DNA from: Catellatospora bangladeshensis
GTDB taxonomy: Bacteria > Actinomycetota > Actinomycetes > Mycobacteriales > Micromonosporaceae
Assembly (NCBI RefSeq): GCF_016862575.1
Contig: NZ_BONF01000018.1
Coordinates: forward strand, 1-63,735
Direction: 5' to 3'
Length of the DNA: 63,735 bases
A program made the position numbers and the translations under genes. Below the pieces are notes generated by a model that worked only from the letters and a program-made list of their open reading frames with translations, was not told the DNA's origin and ran no database searches. The first letter of the stretch is position 1. Every line of letters begins with the position of its first letter. Below are positions 9,701-18,093 of this stretch, piece after piece.

Positions 9701-10288
9701 CTGCTTGGCCAGCACCTGGCCGGTGCGCGCGTCCACGAAGACGTGCAGGTGGCTGGGCGCCGAGGCGGTGCGTCCGGCGACGACGACCTCCCATGCGAGG
9801 CGGGCGGTGCTGTCCTTGACGTGCACCACCAGGGTGCGCGACTCGACCCGGTCGACCTTCGCGAGCAGGCTCTTGGCGGTCTGCTCGGCACGGTCGACGG
9901 CGACGGTCGGCACCACCGACACGTTGATCTTCGTCTTGGTGGCGGCGGAGATCGCCCGGATCGCACCCTTGCCGTCGGCGAGCACGGCGGCGTCGCCGCC
10001 GACCACCGGCAGGCCCCGGTAGGTGCGTGTGTAGGCGATGGAGAACAGCCCGTCGACCCACGGGATCACCATGCGCCGGTCGTACTGCTCGAAGGGGCCC
10101 TTGGCCAGCGCGTCGTGACCGCCGTCGGCCGCCCGGTCGGCCGCGGAGATCGCCAGCGACAACGGGCTCTGCGCCACCGCGGGCGCAGGCGGCGGGGTGG
10201 CCGCGGTCGACGGGGCGGCCACCCCGGTCACGGCGCCCAGGGCGAACAGAACCACGGCAGCGGCCGCCGCGGCATTATTTCGATACAT
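6779..10288 (-). CDS. Secreted dual metalloprotease: M4 endopeptidase fused to M28 aminopeptidase
   Basis: A 1169-residue exported protein. Order of parts: signal peptide (1-30), FTP/PepSY-type propeptide (about 50-200), M4 thermolysin-like domain (205-520), a roughly 98-residue Ser/Thr/Gly-rich beta domain (527-625), M28 aminopeptidase domain (635-910), a second copy of the beta domain (917-1014) and a C-terminal jelly-roll-like module (1020-1169). M4 ligands are visible as HEFGH (332-336) and Glu354 in GEATGD. M28 metal ligands are His718 (GAHLDSV), Asp730, Glu765 in TDEEQG, Asp793 and His880, as in the Streptomyces griseus aminopeptidase type. One polypeptide would both cut proteins internally and trim N-termini outside the cell. 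The ATG has GGAAGGA upstream. Confidence 0.93.
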   Translation of the reverse strand: MYRNNAAAAAAVVLFALGAVTGVAAPSTAATPPPAPAVAQSPLSLAISAADRAADGGHDALAKGPFEQYDRRMVIPWVDGLFSIAYTRTYRGLPVVGGDAAVLADGKGAIRAISAATKTKINVSVVPTVAVDRAEQTAKSLLAKVDRVESRTLVVHVKDSTARLAWEVVVAGRTASAPSHLHVFVDARTGQVLAKQEDAAAGSGTGKWNGPSPLTITTSQSGSTYYLRDTTRSGLNCQDYSTNTVFSGPDDSWGNGVGTSKETGCVDALYSAQKEWDMLSSWLGRNGHNGNGGSWPIKVGLNEQNAYWDGSTITIGKNQAGNWISSMDVVGHEFGHGLDQNTPGGTSSEAGLGEATGDIFGALTEAYANQSSAYDEPDYLVGEEIDLVGDGPIRNMYNPSLVGGHPNCYSSSIPNTEVHAAAGPLNHWFYLLAEGSAPGGGKPNSPICSGGPSSVTGVGIQSAGKIFYGGMLLKTSGMTHKKYRTATLTAAKNLDSSCVLFNRTKDAWNAVAVPAQTGDPTCTGSSTDFSVSVSPTSGSVNAGSSVTATVNTATVSGSAQTVSLTSSGAPSGVTVSFSPTSVTSGNSSTMTVATTSSAAAGTYTITVTGTGSVTHTAQYTLTVNGGTPGGTAPDISVSNVQAHLTQLNTIATNNGGNRRSTGQGYLQSVAYVKGKLQTAGFTVTEQPCTSGCTSGAGPNLIAEWPGGNASNVYMFGAHLDSVSAGPGINDNGSGSAALLEVALALAAQNPTMLNKVRFGWWTDEEQGLNGSKFYVNSLTSTQRTAIKAYYNFDMIGSKNGGYFINNISSTASQPMKAYWDSLSLQPEENVEGQGRSDDYSFQNAGIPTSGYAMGASATKTSAQASKWGGTAGQAYDSCYHSSCDTTSNINATGLDRAADGIAYTLWNRAVGTSTPTDDFSISASPASGTVNAGSSTTTTVGTATTSGSAQTVNLTASGAPTGVTVSFSPASVTSGSSSTATISVGSSVAGGTYTITITGSGSATHSTTYTLTVPGGPGGCTAAQLILNGGFETGTSPWTGSTGAIGTSIGQVPRSGTRYAWLSGYGYTATEAISQTVTIPSGCTSAVLNYWLHIDTDEYGAVAYDTFTIKAGGTTLVTLSNVNAAAGYTQRTVNLGAYAGQTVTLTFTGTEDAYLQTSFVLDDVTLQVG

Positions 10289-10441
10289 CGCAATCCTTCC
10301 GCCGGGCTGGGGTTAAGGGGGTGGCCGCAGGACCCGGGTTAGCGGGGTGTCCGGCAGCCGGTGACAGCTCGGCTTTGGCGACGACCTTAGGCAAGGCGGA
10401 GGCTGGCCGAAATCAGGGCAACCCCTTGTCCTGGCGCACAA

Positions 10442-10456
10442 TGCACCTCGGGTGCA
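10442..10456 (+). promoter_or_regulatory. Palindrome overlapping the LuxR-ATPase start
   Basis: TGCACC-TCG-GGTGCA is a perfect 6+3+6 palindrome that overlaps the GTG at 10452 and sits 11 bases before the in-frame ATG at 10467. It could be an operator or a small hairpin controlling initiation. No clear ribosome site precedes either start. Confidence 0.35.
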
Positions 10457-13199
10457 TCATGATCCGATGGCAGACTTCCCGACGGTGACGAGTGCGTTCC
10501 AGCAGCCGCCTGGCAACCTGCTGCCAGTGATACCGGCCGAGGTGTACCGCACCCGACGGGTCGTGCTGTTCGGGCCACCCGGCATCGGCAAGACCACCGC
10601 AGCCGGTGTCCTCGGGCAGCAACTGAACCTGCCCGTCGTGCGTCTGGCCCCAGGCCCGCAAGACAGCCGGATCCCCCACGCCGCACTGCTCGAACTCGCG
10701 CTCGCCCTGCAGCCCCAGCCTGGCGCCCAGAAGCTGGCGGCAGGGCTCGACGACGCCGCAGAGCCCGGCTCGGTCGATCACACGAAGACCGCCCTGCGGC
10801 TGCGCCGGCTGACCGCCGCACTGCTGCGCGACACACCGCCCCTGACGCTGCTGGTGGACAACGCCCAGTGGCTGGACCCGGCCAGCGCGGCCATCTTGCG
10901 CTGGGCCCTGCGCATGGCCCCGAACCTTCCCGTCATCGCGGCCGAACGCACGTGGCATCCCGGGGCCGCAGGCCACTGGTGCGGGGAGGACCCATGCACC
11001 GTGCGCATCCCCGCGATGACGGCCGAGCAGATCGCGGCCCTGCTGTCGCCGTACCGGCTGTCCGCCAACCAGGTCACCCAGGCCCACACCCGCAGCGGCG
11101 GAAACCCGGCCCTGGCCCTGGCACTGGCCGGGGCCCACGACCGTACCGCGAACATGTCGGCCACTCGGGGTCCCGAAGGCGACCCGTTGCTCCCCTCGGC
11201 GGCCCGAAGACTGGTGGGCGAATGGCTGGGAACCGTGTCGGCCGACGTCCAGCACCTGTTGACATTCGCCGCGCTCGACGATCAGCCCGACCTCGTACTG
11301 CTGAGCCGCCTCGCCGGTCCGGCCGCCGAGAGCCTCCTGGCCGAGGCCGAGGCAGCCGGACTGATCGACATCGGGCAGCCCGACGGGAAGATCCGGTTCA
11401 CCGCCGCCGCGATCGGCGCAGAACTCGCGGCCCGGCCGCCAGCGGCCGCACGCAGGCTCCTGCACACCCGCCTGGCCGAAGCCAGCCACGACAGCGTCCG
11501 CCGGGACCGTCACACCACGCTGGCAGCCGACACCACCGACCCGCAGTCGGCCTACCACGCCGCCCGCGCCGCCGCCCGCGCCAGGCTGCGCGGACAACAC
11601 GCACTAGCGGCCGAACTGTCGCTGCTCGCCGCCGAACGCACCCCGCACGCCGACACCGATCTGCTCACCGAACGGGCGCTGACCGCCGTCCGCGACGCCG
11701 CGCACTGCGGCGACCTGCTCCGCGGCCAGATCGCGGTCCGCCTCGTCCTGCACCACGACAGCAGCCCCGCCCAACGCGTCAACGCCCTCATCACCCTGAT
11801 CGACTCAGGCGGACAGCACCTGCACAGCGCCGACGAACTGTTCGCCGACGCACTCCACGAGGCGGCCGACCAGCCGGACCTGACCGCGCAGATCCTCATC
11901 CGCCAGGCGATCTGGGCCAACGTCAACGAAGGCAACCCCGGCCGGGCATGCGCCCTGGCCGCCCAGGCCGCCAGCCTGGCCCGGACCGCCGGCGACACCG
12001 CCACCACCGCCATGGCCCTCACCATGCAGGCCCGCGTCCAACGCATCCTCGGCCACCCCGAAGCCCAGACAACGCTCCGCCACGCCCTGTCCCTGCCACG
12101 CAGCACACACATCCCCGTCAACGCCACACCCGAACAGCTCAGTGCCCGCCACGCCCTCTTCGACGACCACCTGGACGAAGCCCGCAACGCCCTGCTGCCA
12201 CTGCTTGTCGAAGCGGAGCGGTCGGGAGACGCCGAGGGCACCGTCGACATCCTGCGCAGCCTCGCCGAAGTCGAGATCCGCGCCGGACGATGCGCACGTG
12301 CCCTGAACTACGCCGACCGAGCCCAGTCGCTGACAGACGGCGCGGGCCTGGACCCCGGACCGGCGTGCTACACCTCCGCACTCGTCGAAGGCATCGCCTC
12401 GCACACCGACTCCGCCCTCGCGCACGCACGCCGCGGGGCCGACACCGCCCGCCGGGAGGACAACAAGGTCTTCCTCTCCCGGAACCTCTTCGCCCTCGGA
12501 CACCTTCTGCTGGTCACCGGCCATCCGAAAGAAGCCCTGCAAGCGCTGGAGGAGGTCCGGACACTTGAGACCCGGCAGCAGGTCCGCGACCCATCCGTCC
12601 TGCGCTGGCACGCCGACCTCGCCGAAGCCCTCATCTGCCTCGGCCACCTCGACCAAGCCCGAGACCTGCTGACCGAAACCCGGCGCACCGCTACCGACCT
12701 GGGGAGAAGCTCCGTCCTGCCCGCGCTCGAACGCTCCCAGGCACTCCTGGACGCCACCCTGGGCGACTATAACGCAGCCGCCCAGCGCCTCACCGACGCA
12801 GCCGACCACCTCCACCACCTGCCCATCGAACGCGGCCGGACCCTGCTGGCACTCAGCCACACCGAACGACGCGGGCGCCGCCGCGCCAGCGCCCGCACCG
12901 CCGCGCAGAGCGCCGCCGAGCTTTTCAACACCCACCAGGCACACCCCTGGAACGAAGCCGCCATCCGAACCCTCCACCGGCTGGACCCCGCCCGCACGCA
13001 CCGCGACACGCTCCCGCGCCTCACCACCGCCGAACAGCGCTGCGCGGAGCTCGCCGCCAGCGGAGCGAGCAACCGCGACATCGCCACAGCCCTCACCATC
13101 AGCGTCAAAACAGTCGAAGCGAACCTCACCCGCGTCTACCGGAAACTCGGCCTCCACTCACGCATCCAACTCGCACACGCTGTCATCCCCGGCACATAA
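10452..13199 (+). CDS. LuxR-family ATP-binding transcriptional regulator (LAL type)
   Basis: A large regulator of 915 residues. It has an AAA/STAND-like ATPase with Walker A GPPGIGKTT (41-49) and Walker B LTLLVDNAQWLD (about 135-146). A long Ala/Leu/Arg-rich helical-repeat region (TPR-like, about 370-840) follows, and a C-terminal LuxR helix-turn-helix (TTAEQRCAELAASGASNRDI, then TVEANLTRVYRKLGL). Such proteins activate target promoters upon ligand-driven ATPase switching, often for secreted enzymes or secondary metabolites. It is divergent from the protease gene, 163 bases away, so regulation of that protease is plausible but unproven. The start is GTG 10452 or ATG 10467. Confidence 0.9.
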   Translation: MHHDPMADFPTVTSAFQQPPGNLLPVIPAEVYRTRRVVLFGPPGIGKTTAAGVLGQQLNLPVVRLAPGPQDSRIPHAALLELALALQPQPGAQKLAAGLDDAAEPGSVDHTKTALRLRRLTAALLRDTPPLTLLVDNAQWLDPASAAILRWALRMAPNLPVIAAERTWHPGAAGHWCGEDPCTVRIPAMTAEQIAALLSPYRLSANQVTQAHTRSGGNPALALALAGAHDRTANMSATRGPEGDPLLPSAARRLVGEWLGTVSADVQHLLTFAALDDQPDLVLLSRLAGPAAESLLAEAEAAGLIDIGQPDGKIRFTAAAIGAELAARPPAAARRLLHTRLAEASHDSVRRDRHTTLAADTTDPQSAYHAARAAARARLRGQHALAAELSLLAAERTPHADTDLLTERALTAVRDAAHCGDLLRGQIAVRLVLHHDSSPAQRVNALITLIDSGGQHLHSADELFADALHEAADQPDLTAQILIRQAIWANVNEGNPGRACALAAQAASLARTAGDTATTAMALTMQARVQRILGHPEAQTTLRHALSLPRSTHIPVNATPEQLSARHALFDDHLDEARNALLPLLVEAERSGDAEGTVDILRSLAEVEIRAGRCARALNYADRAQSLTDGAGLDPGPACYTSALVEGIASHTDSALAHARRGADTARREDNKVFLSRNLFALGHLLLVTGHPKEALQALEEVRTLETRQQVRDPSVLRWHADLAEALICLGHLDQARDLLTETRRTATDLGRSSVLPALERSQALLDATLGDYNAAAQRLTDAADHLHHLPIERGRTLLALSHTERRGRRRASARTAAQSAAELFNTHQAHPWNEAAIRTLHRLDPARTHRDTLPRLTTAEQRCAELAASGASNRDIATALTISVKTVEANLTRVYRKLGLHSRIQLAHAVIPGT

Positions 13200-13839
13200 A
13201 TAACGACCTATCGCAACGGCTCCCAGAGGGACCCGCGTCCGATCCGGGACACGCACACCCCGCCACGTTCACCGCGGCGCTGGTCGGCACCGCGGCGGCA
13301 GCCCGGCAGGCCATCGCGTCCAACATCGGCAACGGTTTACCGGGTGAAGTCGTCCTCGGACGAGGACCGACCGCTGCTCGTCGGCGGACGCCACGGCCTC
13401 CGCTCTGGCGAAGGCAAGCCTTACCCGCCGGCCACGGCAACCGCAATTCCCGGCATCCGGAGACGCCCGGTGCTCTCGGGTTTTATCGTCGGCAGCGCGC
13501 GTCTCGCAGACGCCAGCACGGTCCGCTCATGTGGATGGCGAAAGGGCGCGATGTGTCCAGTCTTCAGGAGGTCATAGCGGTGCTGATCCCGGGCCGCCGT
13601 AGCAGGCGCACTCCTCACGATCTCGCGACCGGACATCAAGCAGGTGAGCCTTACGCCGGAGGTCGGGACGGGACCTGGAATACCAGCGGCAGATATCCCA
13701 TCTAGTGAACGCCGCGCTGAGCCTCTGCACCAGCCTGTTCGCGCGGGTGCCGTAGGCGGCGTGAGTGAGCCAGGCGAGGGCGACCTGTGCGCGCAGGTCG
13801 AGGGAATACCGCAGATTCCGAATATATACGCTCCGCCAG
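13200..13839 (+). other. Intergenic stretch without a supported gene
   Basis: Open frames exist on both strands, the longest reading minus 13572-13877 (101 codons), but none has a convincing ribosome site or recognisable domain. The stretch may hold decayed DNA between the regulator and the beta-propeller gene. Confidence 0.4.
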
Positions 13840-14571
13840 CTACACCGCGTATCCGGTCGTGGCGACGGTGCTGACAACGGTCATCGTTGCGGTGTCGATC
13901 GTCACGACATCAAAGCCCACAGCGACGTACGCCCGGCTGTCATCGGGCGAGAGCGCGATCCCCGCCGTCTGGTCATTGAAACGCAGCCGGGTCACCGCGC
14001 CAGAGACTGTGTCCACCCTGTTCACACTCAAGCTGAATGGGTTTGTCGTGTACAGGTGGCGGCCATCGGCTGAGAGCGCCATGCCCAGGACGCCGTCTGC
14101 GCCGGAGAATGCGCCCAGCGGGGTTAACGTGTTGGTGCTCGTGTCTATCACCGAGATCGGACCGCTGCGCAGATTCCCAACGAACACTTTCGAACCATCA
14201 CGGGCGGCGGCGATGCTCACCGGCTCAATGCCCACGGCCACGTTTGCGAGAGGGGTGTTCGAGGCCGTGTCGATCACGGTGACGGTGTTGCTGCCCGAAC
14301 ACGCCACATACGCTCGCATGCCGTCCGGGCTAAGTGCGATCGCGACCGGCTGGTCCCCCACGGCGATGGCACCCGCTATCTGCTCGGTCAGCGGGTCGAT
14401 GAGCACAACCTTGGCGTTGTTCGCGTCCGTCGCGTACAGGACCGGCCGGGGTGCCACTGTCTCGGCGGCCGCCGTGTCTGCAAAGCCGGTCACGAGGCTG
14501 CACACGATTGCCAGCATCGACAGGGAGATCCCGACGGGACGCCGGGCCCTCCTCAACCCACACGCTTTCAT
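13840..14571 (-). CDS. Secreted YVTN-type beta-propeller repeat protein
   Basis: 243 residues. A signal peptide ends near ADTAAAE (about residue 36). About five YVTN/SMP30-like blades follow, each with the pattern ALSPDGxxAYVA then VxVIDTAxN (for example SPDGMRAYVACSGSNTVTVI and SPDDSRAYVAVGFDVVTID). Complete propellers of this family usually have seven blades, so this one is short. The C-terminus (TTGYAV) ends mid-blade, consistent with truncation or a naturally small form. Function is unknown; members often bind surface partners. Confidence 0.75.
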   Translation of the reverse strand: MKACGLRRARRPVGISLSMLAIVCSLVTGFADTAAAETVAPRPVLYATDANNAKVVLIDPLTEQIAGAIAVGDQPVAIALSPDGMRAYVACSGSNTVTVIDTASNTPLANVAVGIEPVSIAAARDGSKVFVGNLRSGPISVIDTSTNTLTPLGAFSGADGVLGMALSADGRHLYTTNPFSLSVNRVDTVSGAVTRLRFNDQTAGIALSPDDSRAYVAVGFDVVTIDTATMTVVSTVATTGYAV

Positions 14572-15073
14572 CTCTGCGCCTTCCCGCGAACGTTAGCCTT
14601 GCCAGCGTGTGGTGAGGCCAACCGTTGCCAACACTGAACGAATTCAAGCGCTAACACAGGGCACAACACATCGCGGGACAGTGCAGCACCAATCGACAGC
14701 CGGGCACCGGGCCTTTCCGATCAAACAGTCGAGTCTGACCGCCGCCGCCGCGACAGACCCGATCAGCTGAACCCTTTCGAGTAGGGCACGCTGCCCGATC
14801 CGCATCCGATGGAGCCAACCGGAGACCATCGGTTCCCAACGGGCTGGCGGCACGTCAACGGCATAAGCCGGCAGGTTCTGACTCTTCCCCACCCGTGCCG
14901 GGGCGGTCGGGTGGCCGACTGCGGTCAGCATGGGCACTGCAGATGGTTCTGCAGCTGCGCCTGCGCCACGACCGGCACGATGCCGATCTACGGCGCGGTC
15001 GCGACGCGGCGACGGATGGGACCCAGCCTTTGTGTTGGCCAGGTGGGGACGCCCGGTCAGTAGTTGCCGGCGG
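14572..15073 (-). other. Intergenic stretch, no supported gene
   Basis: A minus frame 14644-14937 (97 codons) is open but lacks a ribosome site and recognisable domain. Nothing else stands out between the propeller gene and the arsenic block. Confidence 0.35.
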
Positions 15074-15484
15074 TCAGCGGTTGGGCAGCAGGTCCTTGAC
15101 GAGGGCTTGGACGCGGTCGCGGATCTCGTCGCGGATCAGGCGCACGGCGTCGATGCCCTGGCCCGCTGGGTCGTCGAGCTTCCAGTCCTCGTGGCGCTGG
15201 CCGGGGAAGTACGGGCAGACGTCGCCGCATCCCATCGTGACCACCACTGACGACGCTTCGGAGTCCTCCGGGGTGAGGATCTTCGGGCTCTGGCCGGTGA
15301 TGTCGATGCCGACCTCGGCCATCGCGTCGACCGCGACGGAGTTGATCTGGTCGGCGGGAGCCGACCCTGCGGAGCGGACCTCGACACTGTCGCCGGCGAG
15401 GTGGCGAAGCCAGCCGGCGGCCATCTGGGAGCGGCCGGCGTTGTGCACGCACACGAACAGCACACTCGGCTTCTTGTCAGTCAT
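15074..15484 (-). CDS. arsC: Arsenate reductase, low-molecular-weight phosphatase type
   Basis: 136 residues with the LMW-PTP P-loop CVHNAGRS; nucleophile Cys12. Further cysteines lie in TMGCGDVCPYFPG, and DDPAGQG provides the general-acid Asp loop. Actinobacterial members reduce arsenate to arsenite using mycothiol or thioredoxin; which one cannot be told here. AGGAGAG precedes the ATG. It is the last gene of the arsR-aquaporin-arsC operon, so the arsenite it produces can leave through the channel encoded just upstream. Confidence 0.92.
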   Translation of the reverse strand: MTDKKPSVLFVCVHNAGRSQMAAGWLRHLAGDSVEVRSAGSAPADQINSVAVDAMAEVGIDITGQSPKILTPEDSEASSVVVTMGCGDVCPYFPGQRHEDWKLDDPAGQGIDAVRLIRDEIRDRVQALVKDLLPNR

Positions 15485-15602
15485 CGCGCTCTCCTGCTGT
15501 GGCGATCGGGTCTTGGGTGAGGTGTCGCCCGGGGGCGTCGGTGTCGTCGTGGACGGCCCGTCTGGCCGCCGACGCGGCGGCGGTCGGGACGGTGCAGCTC
15601 AT
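15477..15602 (-). CDS. Coupled 41-codon frame between aquaporin and arsC
   Basis: A short frame beginning MSCTVPTAAASAARRAVHDD and ending TAGERDD. Its ATG overlaps the aquaporin stop as ATGA and its TGA overlaps the first codons of arsC, so ribosomes could pass through all three frames. No domain is visible. It could be a real small protein or only a coupling leader for arsC, which also has its own AGGAGAG site. Confidence 0.45.
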   Translation of the reverse strand: MSCTVPTAAASAARRAVHDDTDAPGRHLTQDPIATAGERDD

Positions 15603-16336
15603 GGCACGGCCGCGACCGGCACGGGCGTCTCGGTCTGGAACGCGGCGGCGGATTGGGGGCGGGGGTAGAGCACGGCGGCCAGGCTCAGGCCGATCAGTGC
15701 GCCGATGATCTGTGCGGCGACGAATCCGGGCACCGAGCCGGGTGAGATGCCGGCGAAGGTGTCGGTGAACGCCCGGCCGATGGTGATGGCGGGGTTGGCG
15801 AAGCTGGTGGAGCTGGTGAACCAGTACGCCGCGCCGATGTAGGCCGCGACCGCCGGCGCGGCCAGCGCGCCGCGGCCGGTGCGCACCAGCGCGAAGATGA
15901 GCAGGAGCAGACCGGCGGTGGCGATGGTCTCGCCGAGCCACAGGTGCGTGTCGCTGCGGTCTTTGACCGACAGGCCCTGGCTCACGCCGAACATCGCGTT
16001 GGCCAGCACCGAACCGGTGATCGCGCCGACTGTCTGGACGGCGATGTAGGCCACGGTGTCGCCGCCGGTCAGGGCGCCGGGTTCGCGGCGGCCTGTCCAC
16101 CATGCGGCGACGGTCACGACGGGGTTGAAGTGTGCGCCGGAGACCGGGCCGAGGATCAGGATCAGCACGGCCAGGGCGAACACGGTCGCGGTCGAGTTCT
16201 CGAGCAGCTGCAGGCCGCCGTCGTGCGGCGACAGCGTGGTGGCCATGATCCCGGAGCCGACGACGGCGGTCACGAGCAGCATCGCGCCGAGGAACTCGGC
16301 GAGCAGGCGGCGGGGCAGCGTTGCGGGCATCAGCAT
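15599..16336 (-). CDS. Aquaglyceroporin (MIP family) in ars operon, AqpS-like
   Basis: 245 residues and six membrane segments with two half-helix motifs: HFNPVVT in the first half and FANPAIT in the second, so the first NPA box is NPV. MIP channels placed between arsR and arsC are known to let arsenite flow out down its gradient (AqpS in Sinorhizobium). This fits the context because no ACR3 or ArsB pump is present. The start overlaps the arsR stop by 7 bases, indicating coupling. Confidence 0.88.
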   Translation of the reverse strand: MLMPATLPRRLLAEFLGAMLLVTAVVGSGIMATTLSPHDGGLQLLENSTATVFALAVLILILGPVSGAHFNPVVTVAAWWTGRREPGALTGGDTVAYIAVQTVGAITGSVLANAMFGVSQGLSVKDRSDTHLWLGETIATAGLLLLIFALVRTGRGALAAPAVAAYIGAAYWFTSSTSFANPAITIGRAFTDTFAGISPGSVPGFVAAQIIGALIGLSLAAVLYPRPQSAAAFQTETPVPVAAVP

Positions 16337-16647
16337 TCCCGACGGTTGCCGGAGCTGGCTCGGGCGCGCGCGGCCAGGTCGGTCAGGTGAGCGGCCGCCG
16401 CTTCGAGGGCGTCGGCGTTGAGGTGGTAGTAGGTGTAGCGGCCGTACGGTTCGGCCTTGACCACTCCTGCGTGGCGTAGGGCGCGCAGGTGGTTGGAGAT
16501 GTTCGGCTGGGTCAGGCCCAGGTCGTCGACGAGGTGGCAGGTGCAGGCGGGGCCTGCGGCGAGGGCGTCGACGATCGCGGCGCGGGCCGGGTCTGCCAGC
16601 AGCCGCACCACCTCCCCCGGCGCATCACCGGAAACTGATATCACCAC
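16330..16647 (-). CDS. arsR: ArsR-family repressor, first gene of aquaporin-arsC operon
   Basis: 105-residue winged-helix regulator: LLADPARAAIVDALAAG, the recognition segment LTQPNISNHLRALRHAG and wing GRYTYYHL. A CTC pair (ACTCHLVDDL) lies at the position where arsenic-sensing ArsR proteins carry their ELCVCDL-like ligands. It starts with GTG near 16647 without a strong ribosome site. It most likely represses its own operon until arsenite binds. Confidence 0.9.
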   Translation of the reverse strand: MVISVSGDAPGEVVRLLADPARAAIVDALAAGPACTCHLVDDLGLTQPNISNHLRALRHAGVVKAEPYGRYTYYHLNADALEAAAAHLTDLAARARASSGNRREC

Positions 16648-16729
16648 GTGCTTATGAGACCTGGCGACCGGTCAGCCCGTCAACTTGCCGATCATGAACA
16701 TTCGGTGGCGGGCGCTGCGCGGACGCAGG

Positions 16730-17086
16730 TCACGCAGCCGGTGCGACATCGAGCAGCGCGGACAGGGCAGCCAGCCGCGGCCGGTTGGCGCGGTACCAGA
16801 CCCAGGTGCCGCGGCGGTCGGACTCGACCAGGCCCGCCTCGCGCAGGACTTTCAGGTGATGGGAGATGGTCGGGCCGGTCAGGTCGAAGGCCGGGGTGAG
16901 GTCGCAGACGCAGGCCTCTCCCCCGTCGGCGGAGGCGATCATCGACATCAGCTGCAGGCGTACGGGGTCGCCGAGAGCCTTGAACGAGGCGGCCAGGTCG
17001 GCGGCGGCCTCGGCGGGCACGGCCGAGGTGGCCAGCGGCGCGCAGCACACGTCAGGTTCCAGGACGGTGAGCGTCTGTTTCGACAT
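16730..17086 (-). CDS. arsR: ArsR-family repressor with extra N-terminal cysteine pair
   Basis: 118 residues. The winged helix includes LGDPVRLQLMSMIAS, LTGPTISHHLKVLREAG and GTWVWYRA. Cysteines occur as EACVCDL before the recognition helix and as DVCCAP near residue 14, a possible three-coordinate As(III) or other metal site. AAGGG precedes the ATG. It lies upstream of and in the same direction as the aquaporin operon, about 80 bases from its arsR, and is divergent from another ArsR gene at 17194. Confidence 0.9.
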   Translation of the reverse strand: MSKQTLTVLEPDVCCAPLATSAVPAEAAADLAASFKALGDPVRLQLMSMIASADGGEACVCDLTPAFDLTGPTISHHLKVLREAGLVESDRRGTWVWYRANRPRLAALSALLDVAPAA

Positions 17087-17151
17087 GCCCTTAGGTTGAC
17101 AGATCTCGAAGCAGGCGGCAATGCGGCTTGTCGCAGGTCACCCACCACCGT

Positions 17152-17180
17152 ATCATCGTTTATCGGCGATAAACGATGAT
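17152..17180 (+). promoter_or_regulatory. ArsR-type operator, perfect 13-bp palindrome
   Basis: ATCATCGTTTATC and GATAAACGATGAT flank GGC, a perfect inverted repeat between the two divergent ArsR genes at 17086 and 17194. Its AT-rich core and position just upstream of the GGAG at 17184 make it the probable operator of the arsR-arsN1 pair. Confidence 0.75.
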
Positions 17181-17193
17181 GTTGGAGATGTCC

Positions 17194-17523
17194 ATGGAAG
17201 AACTCCTCGACCGCGAGGTCGCACAGCGGTACGCGTCATGGTTCCGGGCATTGGCCGACCCGACCCGGATCCAGATCGCCGAGCTGCTCGCCCGCCGCCG
17301 TGAGCCGATGTCCGTCGGGCAGATCACCGCCGCGGTCGGGATGGCCCAGTCGACCGTCTCCCAGCACCTGAAGATCCTGGCCGAGGTCCGGTTCGTGCTG
17401 GTGGAGCCGTCGGGCAACGCCAACCTGTACCGGATCAACGACAAGTGCCTGGAGTGCTTCCCCACCGCCGCCGACGTGGTCATGGGTCGGCCGGTCGCCT
17501 CCCCCGGGCAGACGCCGTGCTGA
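17194..17523 (+). CDS. arsR: ArsR-family repressor coupled to an ArsN-type acetyltransferase
   Basis: 109 residues from ATG 17194, chosen because GGAG lies six bases upstream. An earlier ATG at 17176 falls inside the palindromic operator. Winged helix: FRALADPTRIQIAELLARR, recognition helix MAQSTVSQHLKILAEV, wing SGNANLYRIN. Cysteines sit at the C-terminus (DKCLECF), a site pattern unlike the other ArsR proteins here. The stop overlaps the next start. Confidence 0.9.
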   Translation: MEELLDREVAQRYASWFRALADPTRIQIAELLARRREPMSVGQITAAVGMAQSTVSQHLKILAEVRFVLVEPSGNANLYRINDKCLECFPTAADVVMGRPVASPGQTPC

Positions 17524-18020
17524 CCATCCGGCCGATGACGCCCGCCGACGCCGGCGCGGTGCTGGCGATCTACCAGCTGGGGATCGACACCGGCAACGCC
17601 ACCTTCGACACCAGCGCACCCACCTGGCAGGCGTTCGACACCGGGCGCCGGCCCGATCATCGCCTGGTCGCCTGCGACGAGGGTGGTCGTGTGCTCGGAT
17701 GGGTCGCCGTCAGCAGCGTCTCGGCGCGGCCGGCCTACGCCGGGGTGGTCGAGCACAGCGTCTACGTCCATCCCGACGCCCGCGGCAGGGGTGTGGGCCG
17801 GGCGCTGCTGGAAGCGCTGATCGCCTCGACCGAGGCGGCCGGGATCTGGACGATCCAGTCCGGCGTCTTCCCCGAGAACACCGCCAGCCTGGCCCTGCAC
17901 GAGCGGGCCGGATTCCGGGTCGTCGGAGTACGCCAGCGGCCGGCCTGCCTGCACGGAGTATGGCGCGATGTCGTGGCGATCGAGCGGCGCAGCGCGGTGG
18001 CGGGCACCACACCAGGCTGA
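17517..18020 (+). CDS. arsN1: GNAT N-acetyltransferase, ArsN1 type
   Basis: 167 residues of the GNAT fold with the acetyl-CoA loop VYVHPDARGRGVGRALLEAL and a final domain FPENTASLALHERAGFRVVG. This is the phosphinothricin-acetyltransferase-like group to which ArsN1 belongs. ArsN1 acetylates the organoarsenical antibiotic arsinothricin. The assignment leans on the position behind an arsR gene within an arsenic block; phosphinothricin or another amine is the alternative substrate. The GTG start at 17517 overlaps the arsR stop. Confidence 0.8.
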   Translation: MLTIRPMTPADAGAVLAIYQLGIDTGNATFDTSAPTWQAFDTGRRPDHRLVACDEGGRVLGWVAVSSVSARPAYAGVVEHSVYVHPDARGRGVGRALLEALIASTEAAGIWTIQSGVFPENTASLALHERAGFRVVGVRQRPACLHGVWRDVVAIERRSAVAGTTPG

Positions 18021-18021
18021 G

Positions 18022-18072
18022 TTGACATGTTTCTAAGTAGGCGGCACTCTAAACAAGTCGCTTAGAGAAACA
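18022..18072 (+). promoter_or_regulatory. Promoter/operator ahead of the flavoprotein operon
   Basis: TTGACA at 18022-18027 is a good -35 element. Overlapping it is a broken inverted repeat, TGTTTCTAAG (18028-18037) against CTTAGAGAAACA (18061-18072), and inside it CTCTAA/TTAGAG. The AT content is far above its surroundings. It probably binds one of the ArsR proteins. Confidence 0.5.
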
Positions 18073-18093
18073 TCGAAACAAGGAGCTTCCGTC

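Noticed and set aside
2850-13590. Similar 20-base stretches (16 matches) at 2851-2870 and 13568-13587 that might be ends of an integrated element
   Set aside because: Identity is modest, the words are short and no matching boundary genes support it; chance is not excluded.
13572-13877. 101-codon minus frame overlapping the end of the propeller gene
   Set aside because: No domain, no ribosome site and overlap with a better gene.
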